Below are positions 17,701-25,429 of a stretch of 54,922 bases of DNA, in pieces. Positions within the stretch are counted from its first letter, which is position 1. Every line of letters begins with the position of its first letter. The notes beneath the pieces are model-generated. The model made no database searches and was not told the origin of the DNA. It saw only the letters and a list, made by a program, of their open reading frames with translations. This stretch comes from Thecamonas trahens ATCC 50062. Its lineage: Eukaryota; Apusozoa; Apusomonadida; Apusomonadidae. The translations under genes and the position numbers were made by a program. Location: assembly GCF_000142905.1 (NCBI RefSeq), contig NW_013657626.1:144517-199438 (forward strand). The letters run 5' to 3'.

Positions 17701-17871
17701 CAGCATGGCCTCGGCCACACTCACCTTGGCCTCGGCCACTCCGACCTTAGCCTTGACCACTTCGACCTTGACATCGGCAGCGACAACCTCCAACTGGGCT
17801 TTGCTAAGTTGAGCACCAGCCACCTCTTCCGATGTCACTTCACCTAAGCCATGCCCAATGCGTGCCTTCAT
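14782..17871 (-). CDS. Protein kinase-like protein with a long N-terminal heptad-repeat region
   Basis: The protein has 1029 aa from the first ATG at 17871. The frame is open upstream through an EIREETKAALTAAVQRW stretch without a Met, so a further 5' exon is possible. Residues about 35-305 are a near-perfect array of VAEAKVG/VAEAKVS heptads, a likely coiled coil or long single helix. The middle is helical with no known domain. The C-terminal 300 residues look like a divergent protein kinase: a possible beta-3 Lys in YAFKWFLG, catalytic loop HGDIRRNN at 888-895 (Asp 890, Asn 895), DFD at 908-910 replacing DFG, and DVFSLG of subdomain IX. A clear glycine loop is absent, so activity is uncertain. 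It somewhat resembles FunK1-type kinases. The substrate is unknown. Confidence 0.7.
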   Translation of the reverse strand: MKARIGHGLGEVTSEEVAGAQLSKAQLEVVAADVKVEVVKAKVGVAEAKVSVAEAMLEAGEADLVDVAEAKAEVAEAKASVAEAKVGVAEAKVGVAEAKVSVAEAMLEAGEADLVDVAEAKAEVAEAKASVAEAKVGVAEATVGVAEAKVSVAEAKLEAGEVDPADVAEAKAGVAEAKASVAEAKVGVAEATVGVAEAKVNMAKAKLETGEADPADVAEAKASVAEAKVGVAGATVSVAEAKVSVAKAKLETGEADPVDVAEAKVGVAGAKVSVAEAKVSVAKAKLEAGEADPVDVAEAKVGVAEAKIAHGKSRGDSEEDIASLSAYADFLRSNMRKLASLHTGNANGAPASSSRDHIGIVQPKGPASRSMFGGFAETESPVSDPAALLPLVVSGHLELVVWPGNSSSSDDGSLALQDLDLAPALDAKLAPPLFRKAFTMRAEMETVRHSVAHDLWTLVFSSSSRPLVGLDTDAMRTFHLEKAFVAELYASLSAHVPTANAELPLPLDAIRSRCERAAAFCHDHAAALDAAVGSAAAIAEHKARLADAELEASVAAAQAGTAYSERLKNRLLSQAHEWQAQAELLSSRAVKPDSNLSARVREVRSTRSASNDPSTSGARSADDAAGVAERLTKRMWHERPILPNAVADVLFGVRSTEMSLGFGVYEPGVSHKNGQVEAYAHALALALAGLPLGPSVLSLSGQFPTAANMARGSPTHPSLQLAAHLVRSDHILTVDVASMTCTSLDEYVTVVVGFAVAMSEVTAIMVRRLHEPLRAPRSFGPNVAVVDGYAFKWFLGSTSRMPNAHAWRVASPELCACALVVKTPFDVRRCERTINALLGTTAVLVTHFKTDIEDESSDEHPDASMVTLSHFQDVARRLAALHGIGMVHGDIRRNNMVFDNDGNGFLIDFDLARPIRELYPASLRHVADGKRAPGLVDPGHGRRLPMETVHDVFSLGAVMDLYQAADATHQTTWSRLVDAMMASDSAGKLSGSLPTAWPESFALQRRGVVPSGATTRGTGSPPTPSDAGA
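16955..17765 (-). repeat. Tandem 21-bp heptad units within 150-bp super-repeats in the kinase-like gene
   Basis: The array encodes V-A-E-A-K-x-x heptads in 21-bp units. They are grouped into larger blocks separated by a linker of the type LEAGEADPVD. Two neighbouring 50-aa (150-bp) blocks starting at 17521 and 17671 are almost identical, indicating recent tandem duplication. Older blocks toward 16955 are more divergent. Because 21 is divisible by three, the opposite strand is also open in all repeat frames. Confidence 0.9.
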
Positions 17872-18855
17872 CCACCTCTGCACTGCAGCTGTTAATGCAG
17901 CCTTCGTCTCCTCTCTGATCTCGACATTGTCGTCCGCACAAGTGAGTGACCGAGGCCTTTACGACCTTTTTTCTGACAGCCCTTCCTGTTCCCCCCTCCC
18001 CAACTCATGACCTGGAGCAGCGCGTCCATGCCCCCACAACCACTCAAAGCCATCACGTACAACATGGTGTCCATAACATTTACCACGCTCATGGCGTGAC
18101 CAATGGTCAGAGACGAGTTATGGTGCCTCCAGCACCTATGCCCAGCCGGTTGGCGCTTGCCGGCCGCTGTCCATTGGCTCGATCGCGCAGCCGAGTTTGT
18201 CATCGACTATGGTCTGGAACTTCTGGTCTACTTGGAGTGTATGAGCAACGCCATCGAGTCGATCTGTGCCACATTGCCTGGGCGTTTCTTTGTCATCGAC
18301 GGTGGTGTCATTACCTTTGTTTCGCAGCCGCGGGGCGCCGGCGCTGGCCGGAGTTCTGGACATCCTTAGCCCACTGTTCGGGAGGCAACAGCCTAGTCAT
18401 CCGTTTGGATTGCGGTCATTTAGCACAGGGAATGGATAAGGGCTGAGGTAGATGAAGGGGGTGTGGTACACCCTTGAGCTTGGTCGTCTCGTTGCCCCCG
18501 ATCTGGTGGCCTCGTCTGCACACGGCAGAGGTTCCAGTCGCTCACATGGGCATGGTCATTCGAATCTGATGGGGAGCAAGGGGGTTGCTCCGGAATCAAG
18601 TGCAGTGACTAGGCATACCACAACCACACCACCGGCTTGCTGACTACAGCCAGAGCGCTTGCAGTGGAGGGAAGGGGGTGGGGTGGGATGCCAGGGGCAG
18701 AGGTCCGGATGCGGCGCTGATCGGGAGCGCGAGCAGCAGCACGGCCACCGGAGCCTGTCGGGAGCAGATCTGCGGAGAGTAAGCGGCAAGCGTGGGGCAA
18801 GTGCGTGGCGAGCAGAAGGGGAGCAGGCGACAAGCAGACGAGTGAGTGGGAAGCT
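17872..18855. other. About 1 kb without a convincing gene
   Basis: No ORF here has the codon bias and domain content of the neighbours over its full length. The best candidate is a plus-strand ORF at 18103-18369, listed separately. The stretch from 18370 to 18855 shows nothing recognisable apart from purine-rich segments. Upstream exons of the kinase-like gene could lie at the left edge. Confidence 0.5.
18103..18369 (+). CDS. Possible small gene or exon, unknown
   Basis: An 88-aa plus-strand ORF contains a plausible globular stretch (DRAAEFVIDYGLELLVYLE, then ATLPGRFFVIDGGVITFV) with fair G/C third-position bias. There is no recognisable family. The ATG at 18103 is not preceded by the C-rich leader seen at most starts in this window. 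It could be an internal exon or a chance ORF. Confidence 0.25.
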   Translation: MVRDELWCLQHLCPAGWRLPAAVHWLDRAAEFVIDYGLELLVYLECMSNAIESICATLPGRFFVIDGGVITFVSQPRGAGAGRSSGHP

Positions 18856-19137
18856 CTACTTGGAGGAGGCGTTGTTGACGGCGGGATTGTTGACGGCAGC
18901 AGCAGCAGCAGCAGCAGCAGCGGCAGCAGCAGCCGAGCTCTCAGCATGGACTTCGGGCACAAGAGCAAAGGTGTGTGCGAGGGCATCGACTTTGAGCTTG
19001 CCGGCTAGAACAGCCTCGATGGACTCGTTGAGGTTGCGGACAGTGTCGGCCAGGCCGCCTGTGGCCGACGCCAGCTTGGAGAGGGCAGCCACCGTGGACC
19101 CGGGCACCTGAACCACCTGTTCAGATGCTTGTGACAT
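18856..19137 (-). CDS. Small helical protein with an alanine-rich tail
   Basis: The protein has 93 aa. Residues about 10-65 (ALSKLASATGGLADTVRNLN...) have heptad-like hydrophobic spacing of a short coiled coil. They are followed by an Ala tract encoded by a CAG/CTG-type triplet repeat near 18896-18935, and then a VNNPAVNNASSK end. Size and pattern resemble small subunits of multi-protein coiled-coil complexes (kinetochore DASH or BLOC-type), but no specific match is supported. The ATG at 19137 lies downstream of a G-poor, CA- and C-rich leader on the coding strand, as in other genes here. Confidence 0.55.
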   Translation of the reverse strand: MSQASEQVVQVPGSTVAALSKLASATGGLADTVRNLNESIEAVLAGKLKVDALAHTFALVPEVHAESSAAAAAAAAAAAAAVNNPAVNNASSK

Positions 19138-19434
19138 GGCTCTATGTGTATGTATGTGTGAGTGTGTGAGAGTGTGGTGGCGGTTGTGGTGGCGGTTGGC
19201 TGTGGTTGAGGAGGAGGGGGGAGGGGGGGAGGGGGGAGGGGGGGAGGGGGGGGGGGTGTCGCTGCTACCGACACAATTTTTTCACCGCTCCATCTCCTCA
19301 CCCCCCATATACACCTGCCGTTTCCCCCCGTTTCCCTGTTGGCGCGCAACTTGCCGACTCGGCCAGCTACCGGTGGCAGCGGCAGCGGCAGCGGCAAAGG
19401 CGGGAAAGCAACTGCACTTGACCACAGCTTGGGC
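19138..19434. promoter_or_regulatory. Divergent promoter region with purine and poly-G tracts
   Basis: This is the head-to-head spacer between the 93-aa gene and the doublecortin-like gene. On the plus strand 19206-19257 is an almost pure GGGGGGA repeat ending in a G run, which is C-rich on the minus-gene coding strand. The right half (about 19270-19340) is C-rich on the plus strand, just upstream of the plus gene. The switch of base skew at the middle matches the two directions of transcription. Confidence 0.45.
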
Positions 19435-22077
19435 ATGGGCGACCAAGTTCGTATTACGGTGATCGACGGCCCGCCACCTGGCCTCCAGGAGAGCCAGGGC
19501 GAGGCTGGGGTTGCAAGCGGGCGGGCGTTGCTGGTTGACCGCGACGGGAGCTGGTCGTCGGTGGTGGTGGCCGTCCTCGCCCGGCTGGGCCACCCGACTG
19601 CACCGGAGCATGTCGAAGCGACCCGACTGTACACGCCGCAGGGAGGCGAGTGCGATCATCCTGCCCTCATCCGCCTCGACGATGTGCTGTATGTCGTCGA
19701 TCCGCTGCTCGACCCGCCTCCGACCTCGGCCATCGTCTCGCCGCCGGCCTCACCCGCTCGGTCATCGCCACCCGATTCGACACCGACAGCCACGCCGCGC
19801 TCGCCCATCCGCCCGCTTCCTCCGTCCGAGAACAAGCCGGATGCGTCGTCGCCAAGGAAGCGCGTCACTCCGCGCTCGCCCAAGCCACGCTCGCCCAAGC
19901 CGCCACCGTCAGGACTCTCGTCGCCGTCACTGTTGTCGACGCCGCAGCGGACGCCGCGGATCCCGCCGAGCGCACAGATTGCCAACCGCGGTCACTTTTC
20001 GGCGGCAAGTGAGGGTGGCGGGACGAGCAGCCGAAAGCAGCGCCGCCAGAGCCAGCGCCGCAGCATCCGCACCGCAAGCAGGGTTGGCGAACGGGTTATC
20101 TCGCACTGGACCGCACACTTGGTATGTGATCCCTTTTGCGAGGCTGTCCTCACCACGGCGCTTGGCGACCGGCGTGGCTGCTATGGCTCGTTTCTCTCTA
20201 CCGTCGATGTGGCGTCCGTGCCGAACAAGCCGACGCTGCGGATCCGATTCAAGTCGTCGCCCAGCGCCCACGGCTCGGCTGGCCTCTACATCCGGACGCT
20301 GCTCAAGAAGGAGGCACTGCCGGCAGTGGCGTCGTCGTCGTCGGTGACTACCCAGTTCAAGCGGGCCAATCTCTCGGCAGCCTCGTCGTCGGGCCTCAAC
20401 GCGACAGCCCATCTCGATGCTGGTCTCGCCTCGCTCGCTCAGGCCCGCTCGCCGTCGTCGCCGCACATGCCACTAGACGCGGCGTCGCAGCGCAAAGCCG
20501 ACCACACCGTTCGCGCCCTGGTTCGGCGGGCCAACACTGCGCTTGTCCATCTCTCGGGGACCCACCGGGGCTTTGTTCTCTTCCGTGGCCGAATTCAGAC
20601 ACCCGAGTGGGAGGTGTGGAACGCACCGATCTACTTTCACGGCAACTTTCTCGCTGTTGAGCACAAGTATCGCGTCCCGCACACTCTCGCGCCGACGCCG
20701 CCGACTGCTGGAAACTCCCACGAGAATGGCAGCGGAAGCAACCGGATTGTCCGCTCGCGGCGGGCCGTCCGCCCGTCGCGTATGTCGCTCCTCCGCTCGT
20801 CAGTCGCCACCTCGTCGCAGCCGTCGGATGCTCCCGCCAACCCGCTCTCCATCCTCCGCAACGAGCTTCTTGCGGCGTCGCGGTACGGAGCGCACGCACG
20901 GACCGCCGAGTATGCACCCACCGTGCCCGATCGGCTGCTTGCCAAGCCAGCGCAGGGCCTGGCGCCACCTACCGTGGCCGAGAGCACGCTGCTGCAAGGC
21001 GAACCAGTCGCCGCCAGCAACGAGAACGTGTCGAGCAATGCTGGCGTGCACTACACAACGATGACCAAGCACAAGTCGCTCCGCGAGTCGGGAGCGAAAG
21101 ACGTGGTGCTCTCAGCGAGCCAGGCCGAGGACGTGACGTTGATGTACGACCCATCGCCGCACCGGGTGACCCAAATCCGAGTCCGTGCCGGACGCAAGCT
21201 CGTGATCAAGACAGCGACGCTACGGCCGATGACGTACGCGTTCCAAGATCACGAGCACACGGTGGCAACGTCGGTGTACGTGGCCGAGGACGTGTTGCAC
21301 TTGTCGGGCGAGCACGCGTTTGGCCCACATGGCACAGACGCTGAAGGCGACGATTCGCCGTGGAGGCTCCTCTGCCACCATGTGTGGCACGATCCACAGC
21401 GCGAGCGCGCTGGGCGGGGTATCCCGATTCCCGGAACAGGCAAGCCGAAGCGGAGGAAAAAGAGGAGGAGGCCGACGCCGACGTACGCGCTCGCCAAGGA
21501 CGCAACGTCGCGGCTGGCGCGCCGGCGTAAGCGCAACAAGAACATGAGCCGCAAGGCGCGGGCTCCAGTGTACGAGACCGGAACCGTGCGCCTGTCAGGC
21601 GACGGGACCAAGACAATGACGCTCAACCTGACGCTCCCGGGTCCGCACACGTACACCTTTTACTGCTGCTCGGGCTCGCTCGTCCTCCATGGCGCGCTGG
21701 TCCGGCTCTCGGTGGCAGAGCAGAAGCGGCTGGCCATTGAGGATCTCCACGCCAAGGGCATGCACCAGGTGCTCTCGCTCTCGCGTGCGGTCGGCGAGCA
21801 CCTTGCGCTGTATGGATACCAGGCTTCACCAGAGCTGCAACCGGAGATTGTCGACGCGCTGACTGATGGCACGTCGGCCAAGCTCGGCCTCTCCCCACGT
21901 CCGCCGGCGGGTGCCGGCGCCAATGCGCACATGCCGTGGCGCCACCATCCGCATCCTGCCGCCACTGGAGATGCTCGCCCCGGCGCTGCCGGAGCACATG
22001 ATGGGTTAACCCTTAGCGGTACGGTCGTTCGGACGCGTTGTCGCGCGTCTCAAAGTGAACAACTCGATCATGCTTGA
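19435..22077 (+). CDS. Doublecortin-like N-terminal domain protein
   Basis: The protein has 880 aa from the ATG at 19435. Residues about 5-80 have the ubiquitin-like pattern of doublecortin (DCX) domains: LLVDRDGSWSSVVVAVLARL, then ATRLYTPQGGE and LDDVLYVVDP. DCX domains bind microtubules, so a cytoskeletal role is plausible. A Pro/Ser-rich, basic linker follows to about residue 190. The remainder alternates ordered stretches (EWEVWNAPIYFHGNF; TKTMTLNLTLPGPHTYTFYC) with basic segments and fits no domain known to me. The last 50 residues have poor codon bias. A neighbouring frame from about 21923 reads ATIRILPPLEMLAPALPEHM and, past an in-frame TAA, continues to a stop at 22096-22098. The true C-terminus may use that frame. 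Confidence 0.6.
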   Translation: MGDQVRITVIDGPPPGLQESQGEAGVASGRALLVDRDGSWSSVVVAVLARLGHPTAPEHVEATRLYTPQGGECDHPALIRLDDVLYVVDPLLDPPPTSAIVSPPASPARSSPPDSTPTATPRSPIRPLPPSENKPDASSPRKRVTPRSPKPRSPKPPPSGLSSPSLLSTPQRTPRIPPSAQIANRGHFSAASEGGGTSSRKQRRQSQRRSIRTASRVGERVISHWTAHLVCDPFCEAVLTTALGDRRGCYGSFLSTVDVASVPNKPTLRIRFKSSPSAHGSAGLYIRTLLKKEALPAVASSSSVTTQFKRANLSAASSSGLNATAHLDAGLASLAQARSPSSPHMPLDAASQRKADHTVRALVRRANTALVHLSGTHRGFVLFRGRIQTPEWEVWNAPIYFHGNFLAVEHKYRVPHTLAPTPPTAGNSHENGSGSNRIVRSRRAVRPSRMSLLRSSVATSSQPSDAPANPLSILRNELLAASRYGAHARTAEYAPTVPDRLLAKPAQGLAPPTVAESTLLQGEPVAASNENVSSNAGVHYTTMTKHKSLRESGAKDVVLSASQAEDVTLMYDPSPHRVTQIRVRAGRKLVIKTATLRPMTYAFQDHEHTVATSVYVAEDVLHLSGEHAFGPHGTDAEGDDSPWRLLCHHVWHDPQRERAGRGIPIPGTGKPKRRKKRRRPTPTYALAKDATSRLARRRKRNKNMSRKARAPVYETGTVRLSGDGTKTMTLNLTLPGPHTYTFYCCSGSLVLHGALVRLSVAEQKRLAIEDLHAKGMHQVLSLSRAVGEHLALYGYQASPELQPEIVDALTDGTSAKLGLSPRPPAGAGANAHMPWRHHPHPAATGDARPGAAGAHDGLTLSGTVVRTRCRASQSEQLDHA

Positions 22078-22098
22078 CTTCCAGGTCACCGGCTGACG

Positions 22099-22285
22099 CT
22101 GCGCGACGCCTGCTTGGCCTGCGGCTTGAGGTGGGAGGCGCGCCCGATGCGTGACGGCGGCCGATATGTAGATGCCCGCCTGACGAGTTGCCGTCGCGGT
22201 GACGGACGCCTGGGAGCTTGGGCGAGGCGGACGAGGTGCCGTACAGCGCTGATCCGGAGGAGCGGTGGGTGTGGACGGTGCGGAG
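22099..22285. other. Spacer between convergent genes
   Basis: About 190 bases between the likely end of the doublecortin-like gene and the end of the broken minus-strand gene. Short frames are open on both strands, but nothing is recognisable. Confidence 0.4.
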
Positions 22286-23205
22286 CTATTTGTTGACGAC
22301 CCAACGACCGGGAAGGAGAGCGCGAGAACATTGTGGATCTTCTTGCGACGAATGAGTCAGCCGGTCGGTGTGGCCGAAGCCGACATGAAGAGCGAGGACG
22401 TGAGGCGGAGGCGCGTGAGGAGCGTCGGGTGCTCGACGTCCTCGCCGGGGCCAGCAACCGCCTTGCTCGTGCCCCACTCGGGGAGCTTGGTCGAGAGCTT
22501 GGGATCATCCTTGGCGATGAACGAGACGTCGTCGCCGTCGTCTTTTCGCGCGCGGAGTGGTCCTCGGCCTGCGCCACCTTGTTGACGTTCTCGGCGGCAT
22601 GAGCGCGGCGCGCGCCGCCTCGGCCTCGACCTTGGCCTCGGCAAGTTTCTCTCGCGCCCTCTTCTCGGCGATCGCGGCCGCCTTCTTCCGCCGTGCCTGA
22701 GCCTCAACTCGCCTTACCGTGGCGCCCCGTCCGAGCCTTGCGCTTCGCCTTCCGAGCCTTGGTCGAGGCCCGGGCGGCCTCGTCGAGCGCCTGCTTTGCC
22801 GCCGTCACCGCGTCGTCGGCCTTCTTGACCCGCCGCCGCACAGCTTCCAGCACCCGCTCCGCCGCCTTGACTGCGTCGCCGAGCGTGTTCTTCTCCGCAC
22901 GCGCTTCGCTCGTCTTGCGCGCGGCGTCGAAGGTCTCGTGGAACGAGCGCGCGTCGGCGCCGACGACGGCCTTCCACTCGCCCGCGATGAGCGCGACGTG
23001 CGACGACGCAGCGCCGTCTACGACCACCTACGCATGTCGATATACAGAGACGTCGCCCTGCGGCATGTTCGAGTGTAGGTTTGTGTGTTTATGTGTGTGT
23101 GTGTGTGGACGGGGTGGAGTGTGCGTGAGTGCGCGAGTCGGAGACCAGCGACTCAACCTTGACCTCGCACTCCTGTAGCTCCGGGTTCTCCTGCTTGATC
23201 TCCAA
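22286..23205 (-). pseudogene. Broken HMG-box-like/coiled-coil gene
   Basis: Minus-strand segments read in order. LEIKQENPELQ begins after a TAG acceptor (exon edge 23205). A second segment begins at 23027, also after TAG, with SSHVALIAGEWKAVVG and a helix DARSFHETFDAARK. Together these match the middle and third helices of an HMG box. A long charged helix (VKAAERVLEAVRRRVKKADD) follows. The frame then changes at least three times, through QARRKKAAAIAEKRAREK, HAAENVNKVAQAEDHS and DDVSFIAKDDPKLSTKLPEW, with an in-frame TGA before RRKKIHNVLALSFP. A stop at 22286-22288 gives a plausible end. No first exon is found before the neighbouring transporter. It is either a decayed gene or poor sequence. 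The HMG assignment is tentative. Confidence 0.45.
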
Positions 23206-23276
23206 CTACGGCGTGTACCGCTACATCTTCATAACAACAATGCACTCGAAATTGAGTTGCCGAAAGGGGAGCCAGC

Positions 23277-24681
23277 TCAGTCAGAGGAAACGACGCCGAG
23301 CTGGGCGAGGAACTGGAAGACGATGGCAGCGAGGGTAAAGACAATGACCGAGCCAAGGAGAATGTTGGTGAGAGTGGCAGAGCGCTTGAAGGGGCGGAGG
23401 AAGCGCGGGAGGGCATTGACCGGCGTGACAAAATAGTCGTACGGGTTGGCCATGAGCAGGCCCTTCTCGGCATTGAGCGAGCCTGGGGTCATGAGCAGCG
23501 CCTTTGCGGCGGCGATGGACGGCTCCGAGCCGATGGAGGAAATGGATTCGATAGACTCTGCGCGTGTGCGAATAGAATCTGTCCCACCACCGGCTTGCTT
23601 GTGCTCTGCGTAGCGGAGGCGAGCGGTGCGGTAGAGGAGCATGGGCAGGCCAAAGTTGATGAACGAGTTGACGATGAGCGAAGACCAGGCGACAAAGAGC
23701 TCAAATCCGTTGCCCGAGTAGAGCGGCCAGGAGATGAGCCAAGGGAGGATGACGCCGAGGAAGGAGGCCATCTTTGCGCCGCAGACCTTGGAGACGTACA
23801 AGTTGTATCGGATGACGATGGAGAAGAGCGGGATGCCGAGGCCGATGACGGCGAGCGAGAAGATGTAGGCGGTGAGCTCGGTGACGAGCGAGCCGGACGA
23901 GGCAAAGGTGGTGAGGACGTTGCCGGCAACGTCCGGGTACGCCAAAGCGCCAACGTAGCCCATAACAAAGTAGCCGACGGTGGTGAAGATGCCCGAGTTC
24001 CAGATGGTCTTGTTGATCGAGACCGAGTCCAGCTTCTCATTGACCCACGAGGGCACGGTTACGACAAAGGTGTAGTTAAAGAGAATGGTGCCGATGACCG
24101 AGGACATGTTTGAGCCGACAACCGGCACGCGTGAGGTGTCGAGGTCTCGGAGCAGGTAGGTGACAAAGAAGATGATCATGCCGGCGACAAGAATGAGGAA
24201 CGAAAAGTACTGAAAGTAGATACCCTCGGAGAGATTGAGGAAGCCAACCGGGAGGCAGATGATGGTGACGACGGCGTAGCCGAGGGTCACCACTACACCG
24301 ACGCCCGAGAACGGGGTGGCCAGATCTGTGGACTCGACCCACGAGCCCGACTGGACGGCGAGGGCGTACGACTTGCCAAAGACGCGGATGAAGAACTGGT
24401 CCATGACCTGAGCAGTCACAATGATCGAGGCCACATTGAGCGTCTGCAACGACATGGCGTACACAGCCTGGGTCACCAGGTACGCCCGATGGCCGTAAAA
24501 GTGGGCCACAATGCTCGAGTACTCATACCGCTTGCCGAACCGTTCGTTGCCCGGAATAAGCGCCATGGCCTCACACAGCAGCGTAGCTGAAAGCGACGCC
24601 AGCACAAACATGATGAGGAGGAAGATGGCCGGCACCAGCCAGCCGGCCTGCTGGAACACAATGGGGACGGCGAGCATACCA
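23277..24681 (-). CDS. AAAP-family amino acid/auxin permease-like transporter, 5' exon missing
   Basis: The visible exon encodes about 467 aa and begins with GMLAVPIVFQQAGWL, the first TM helix of the amino acid/auxin permease (AAAP, SLC32/36/38-type) family. In that family the unwound GxG(M/I)LALP motif binds substrate. About ten further membrane helices follow, with a charged cytoplasmic loop containing RTRAESIESISSIGSEPS before the last helix. The coding sequence starts right after a strong acceptor: a polypyrimidine stretch ending CCCAG, with the first exon base at 24681. The N-terminal cytoplasmic exon must therefore lie upstream, in or beyond gap 2. It probably imports or exports amino acids by H+ or Na+ coupling at a membrane. 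Substrate is not predictable. Confidence 0.8.
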
Positions 24682-24761
24682 CTGGGCGTGTGTGTTGGGA
24701 GGGGGGAGGGGGGAGGGGAGGTGAGTGGGAGGGGGGGGGGGGAGGAAGGGAGTGGGGGTAA

Positions 24762-24861
24762 NNNNNNNNNNNNNNNNNNNNNNNNNNNNNNNNNNNNNNN
24801 NNNNNNNNNNNNNNNNNNNNNNNNNNNNNNNNNNNNNNNNNNNNNNNNNNNNNNNNNNNNN
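24762..24861. other. Assembly gap 2 (100 N)
   Basis: Exactly 100 N between two divergently transcribed genes that both lack their 5' exons. G12-type runs lie on the left flank and a G14/C10 palindrome on the right. Confidence 0.98.
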
Positions 24862-24906
24862 AGAAAAAAGGGGGGGGGGGGGGCGCCCCCCCCCCAAAAA
24901 AAAAAA
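24862..24906. repeat. A-G14-CG-C10-A11 homopolymer junction at the contig edge
   Basis: Seven A's, G14 (24870-24883), CG, C10 (24886-24895), then A11 (24896-24906). The G and C runs are complementary and would fold on themselves. Directly next to a gap, this is more likely a contig-end artefact or fusion of reads than biology. Confidence 0.8.
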
Positions 24907-25029
24907 TTACCATGGCCGTTCTGCATCCTAGCCGCGGATGGCTTTCCTCGTTCCTTCTCCCGGCACCGCACTCACGCCTCTCCCCCCGCTAACCCGTCGC
25001 GATGCAACAAATGGCTGATGATGATCTAG

Positions 25030-25371
25030 GTCTGCACCACGACTCCGTGCATGCTGCAGGATGGCTACGGCGTGCTCGAGGCGTGCAAGAAGAACCTCGG
25101 GGTCGAGCCCGGCCACATGACCGACGACGAGCTGTTCACCCTGACCGAGGTCGAGTGCCTCGGGGCCTGCTCCAACGCGCCCATGATGCAGATCAACGAC
25201 GAGTACTACGAGAACCTCAACGAGGAGTCGACCAACGCCATCCTCAACGCTCTGCGCGAGGGCAAGACGCCCAAGGACGGCCCGCAGAACGGACAGCGTG
25301 CCGGCGAAGGCCCGCTCGGCAAGACGACCCTCAAGTCGCCGCCGTCCGGCCCACGCTGTGACACCTTTTAG
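25030..25371 (+). CDS. NDUFV2: NADH:ubiquinone oxidoreductase 24-kDa subunit (complex I NDUFV2/NuoE), C-terminal exon
   Basis: The exon starts at 25030 right after a tctag acceptor and encodes VCTTTPCMLQDGYG, then TLTEVECLGACSNAPMMQIN, the conserved C-terminal half of the 24-kDa subunit. All four ligands of the N1a [2Fe-2S] cluster are present as CxxxxC and CxxxC. The subunit sits in the matrix arm of mitochondrial complex I beside NDUFV1. The end (KTPKDGPQNGQRAGEGP...KTTLKS) also matches the family. The thioredoxin-like N-terminal half and the mitochondrial presequence, roughly 130-150 residues, are missing and should be in gap 2. The stop is 58 bases from the stop of the convergent reductase gene. 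Confidence 0.95.
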   Translation, partial: VCTTTPCMLQDGYGVLEACKKNLGVEPGHMTDDELFTLTEVECLGACSNAPMMQINDEYYENLNEESTNAILNALREGKTPKDGPQNGQRAGEGPLGKTTLKSPPSGPRCDTF

Positions 25372-25429
25372 GCGCGGCATGATAAAGCCACATCCCTCGG
25401 CAGCACTGCGCCTTTCAATTTACATCGAC

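Larger units (their letters stand above)
24682..25029. other. Presumed intron ends flanking gap 2
   Basis: 24682-24761 is C-rich on the minus strand and ends in the transporter acceptor. 24907-25029 is the 3' end of an intron of the plus-strand NDUFV2 gene, ending gatgatctag. Both missing first exons would fall in gap 2, so the real gap is probably larger than 100 bases. Confidence 0.6.

Noticed and set aside
16786-17847. 353-aa plus-strand ORF of LGLGH repeats (and a 286-aa ASATLTLAS ORF)
   Set aside because: Both are antisense readings of the 21-bp heptad array. Repeat length divisible by three keeps all frames open.
24862-24906. G14/C10 palindrome as a terminator hairpin
   Set aside because: It lies at a contig edge inside presumed intron sequence of a eukaryotic gene; an assembly artefact is more likely.
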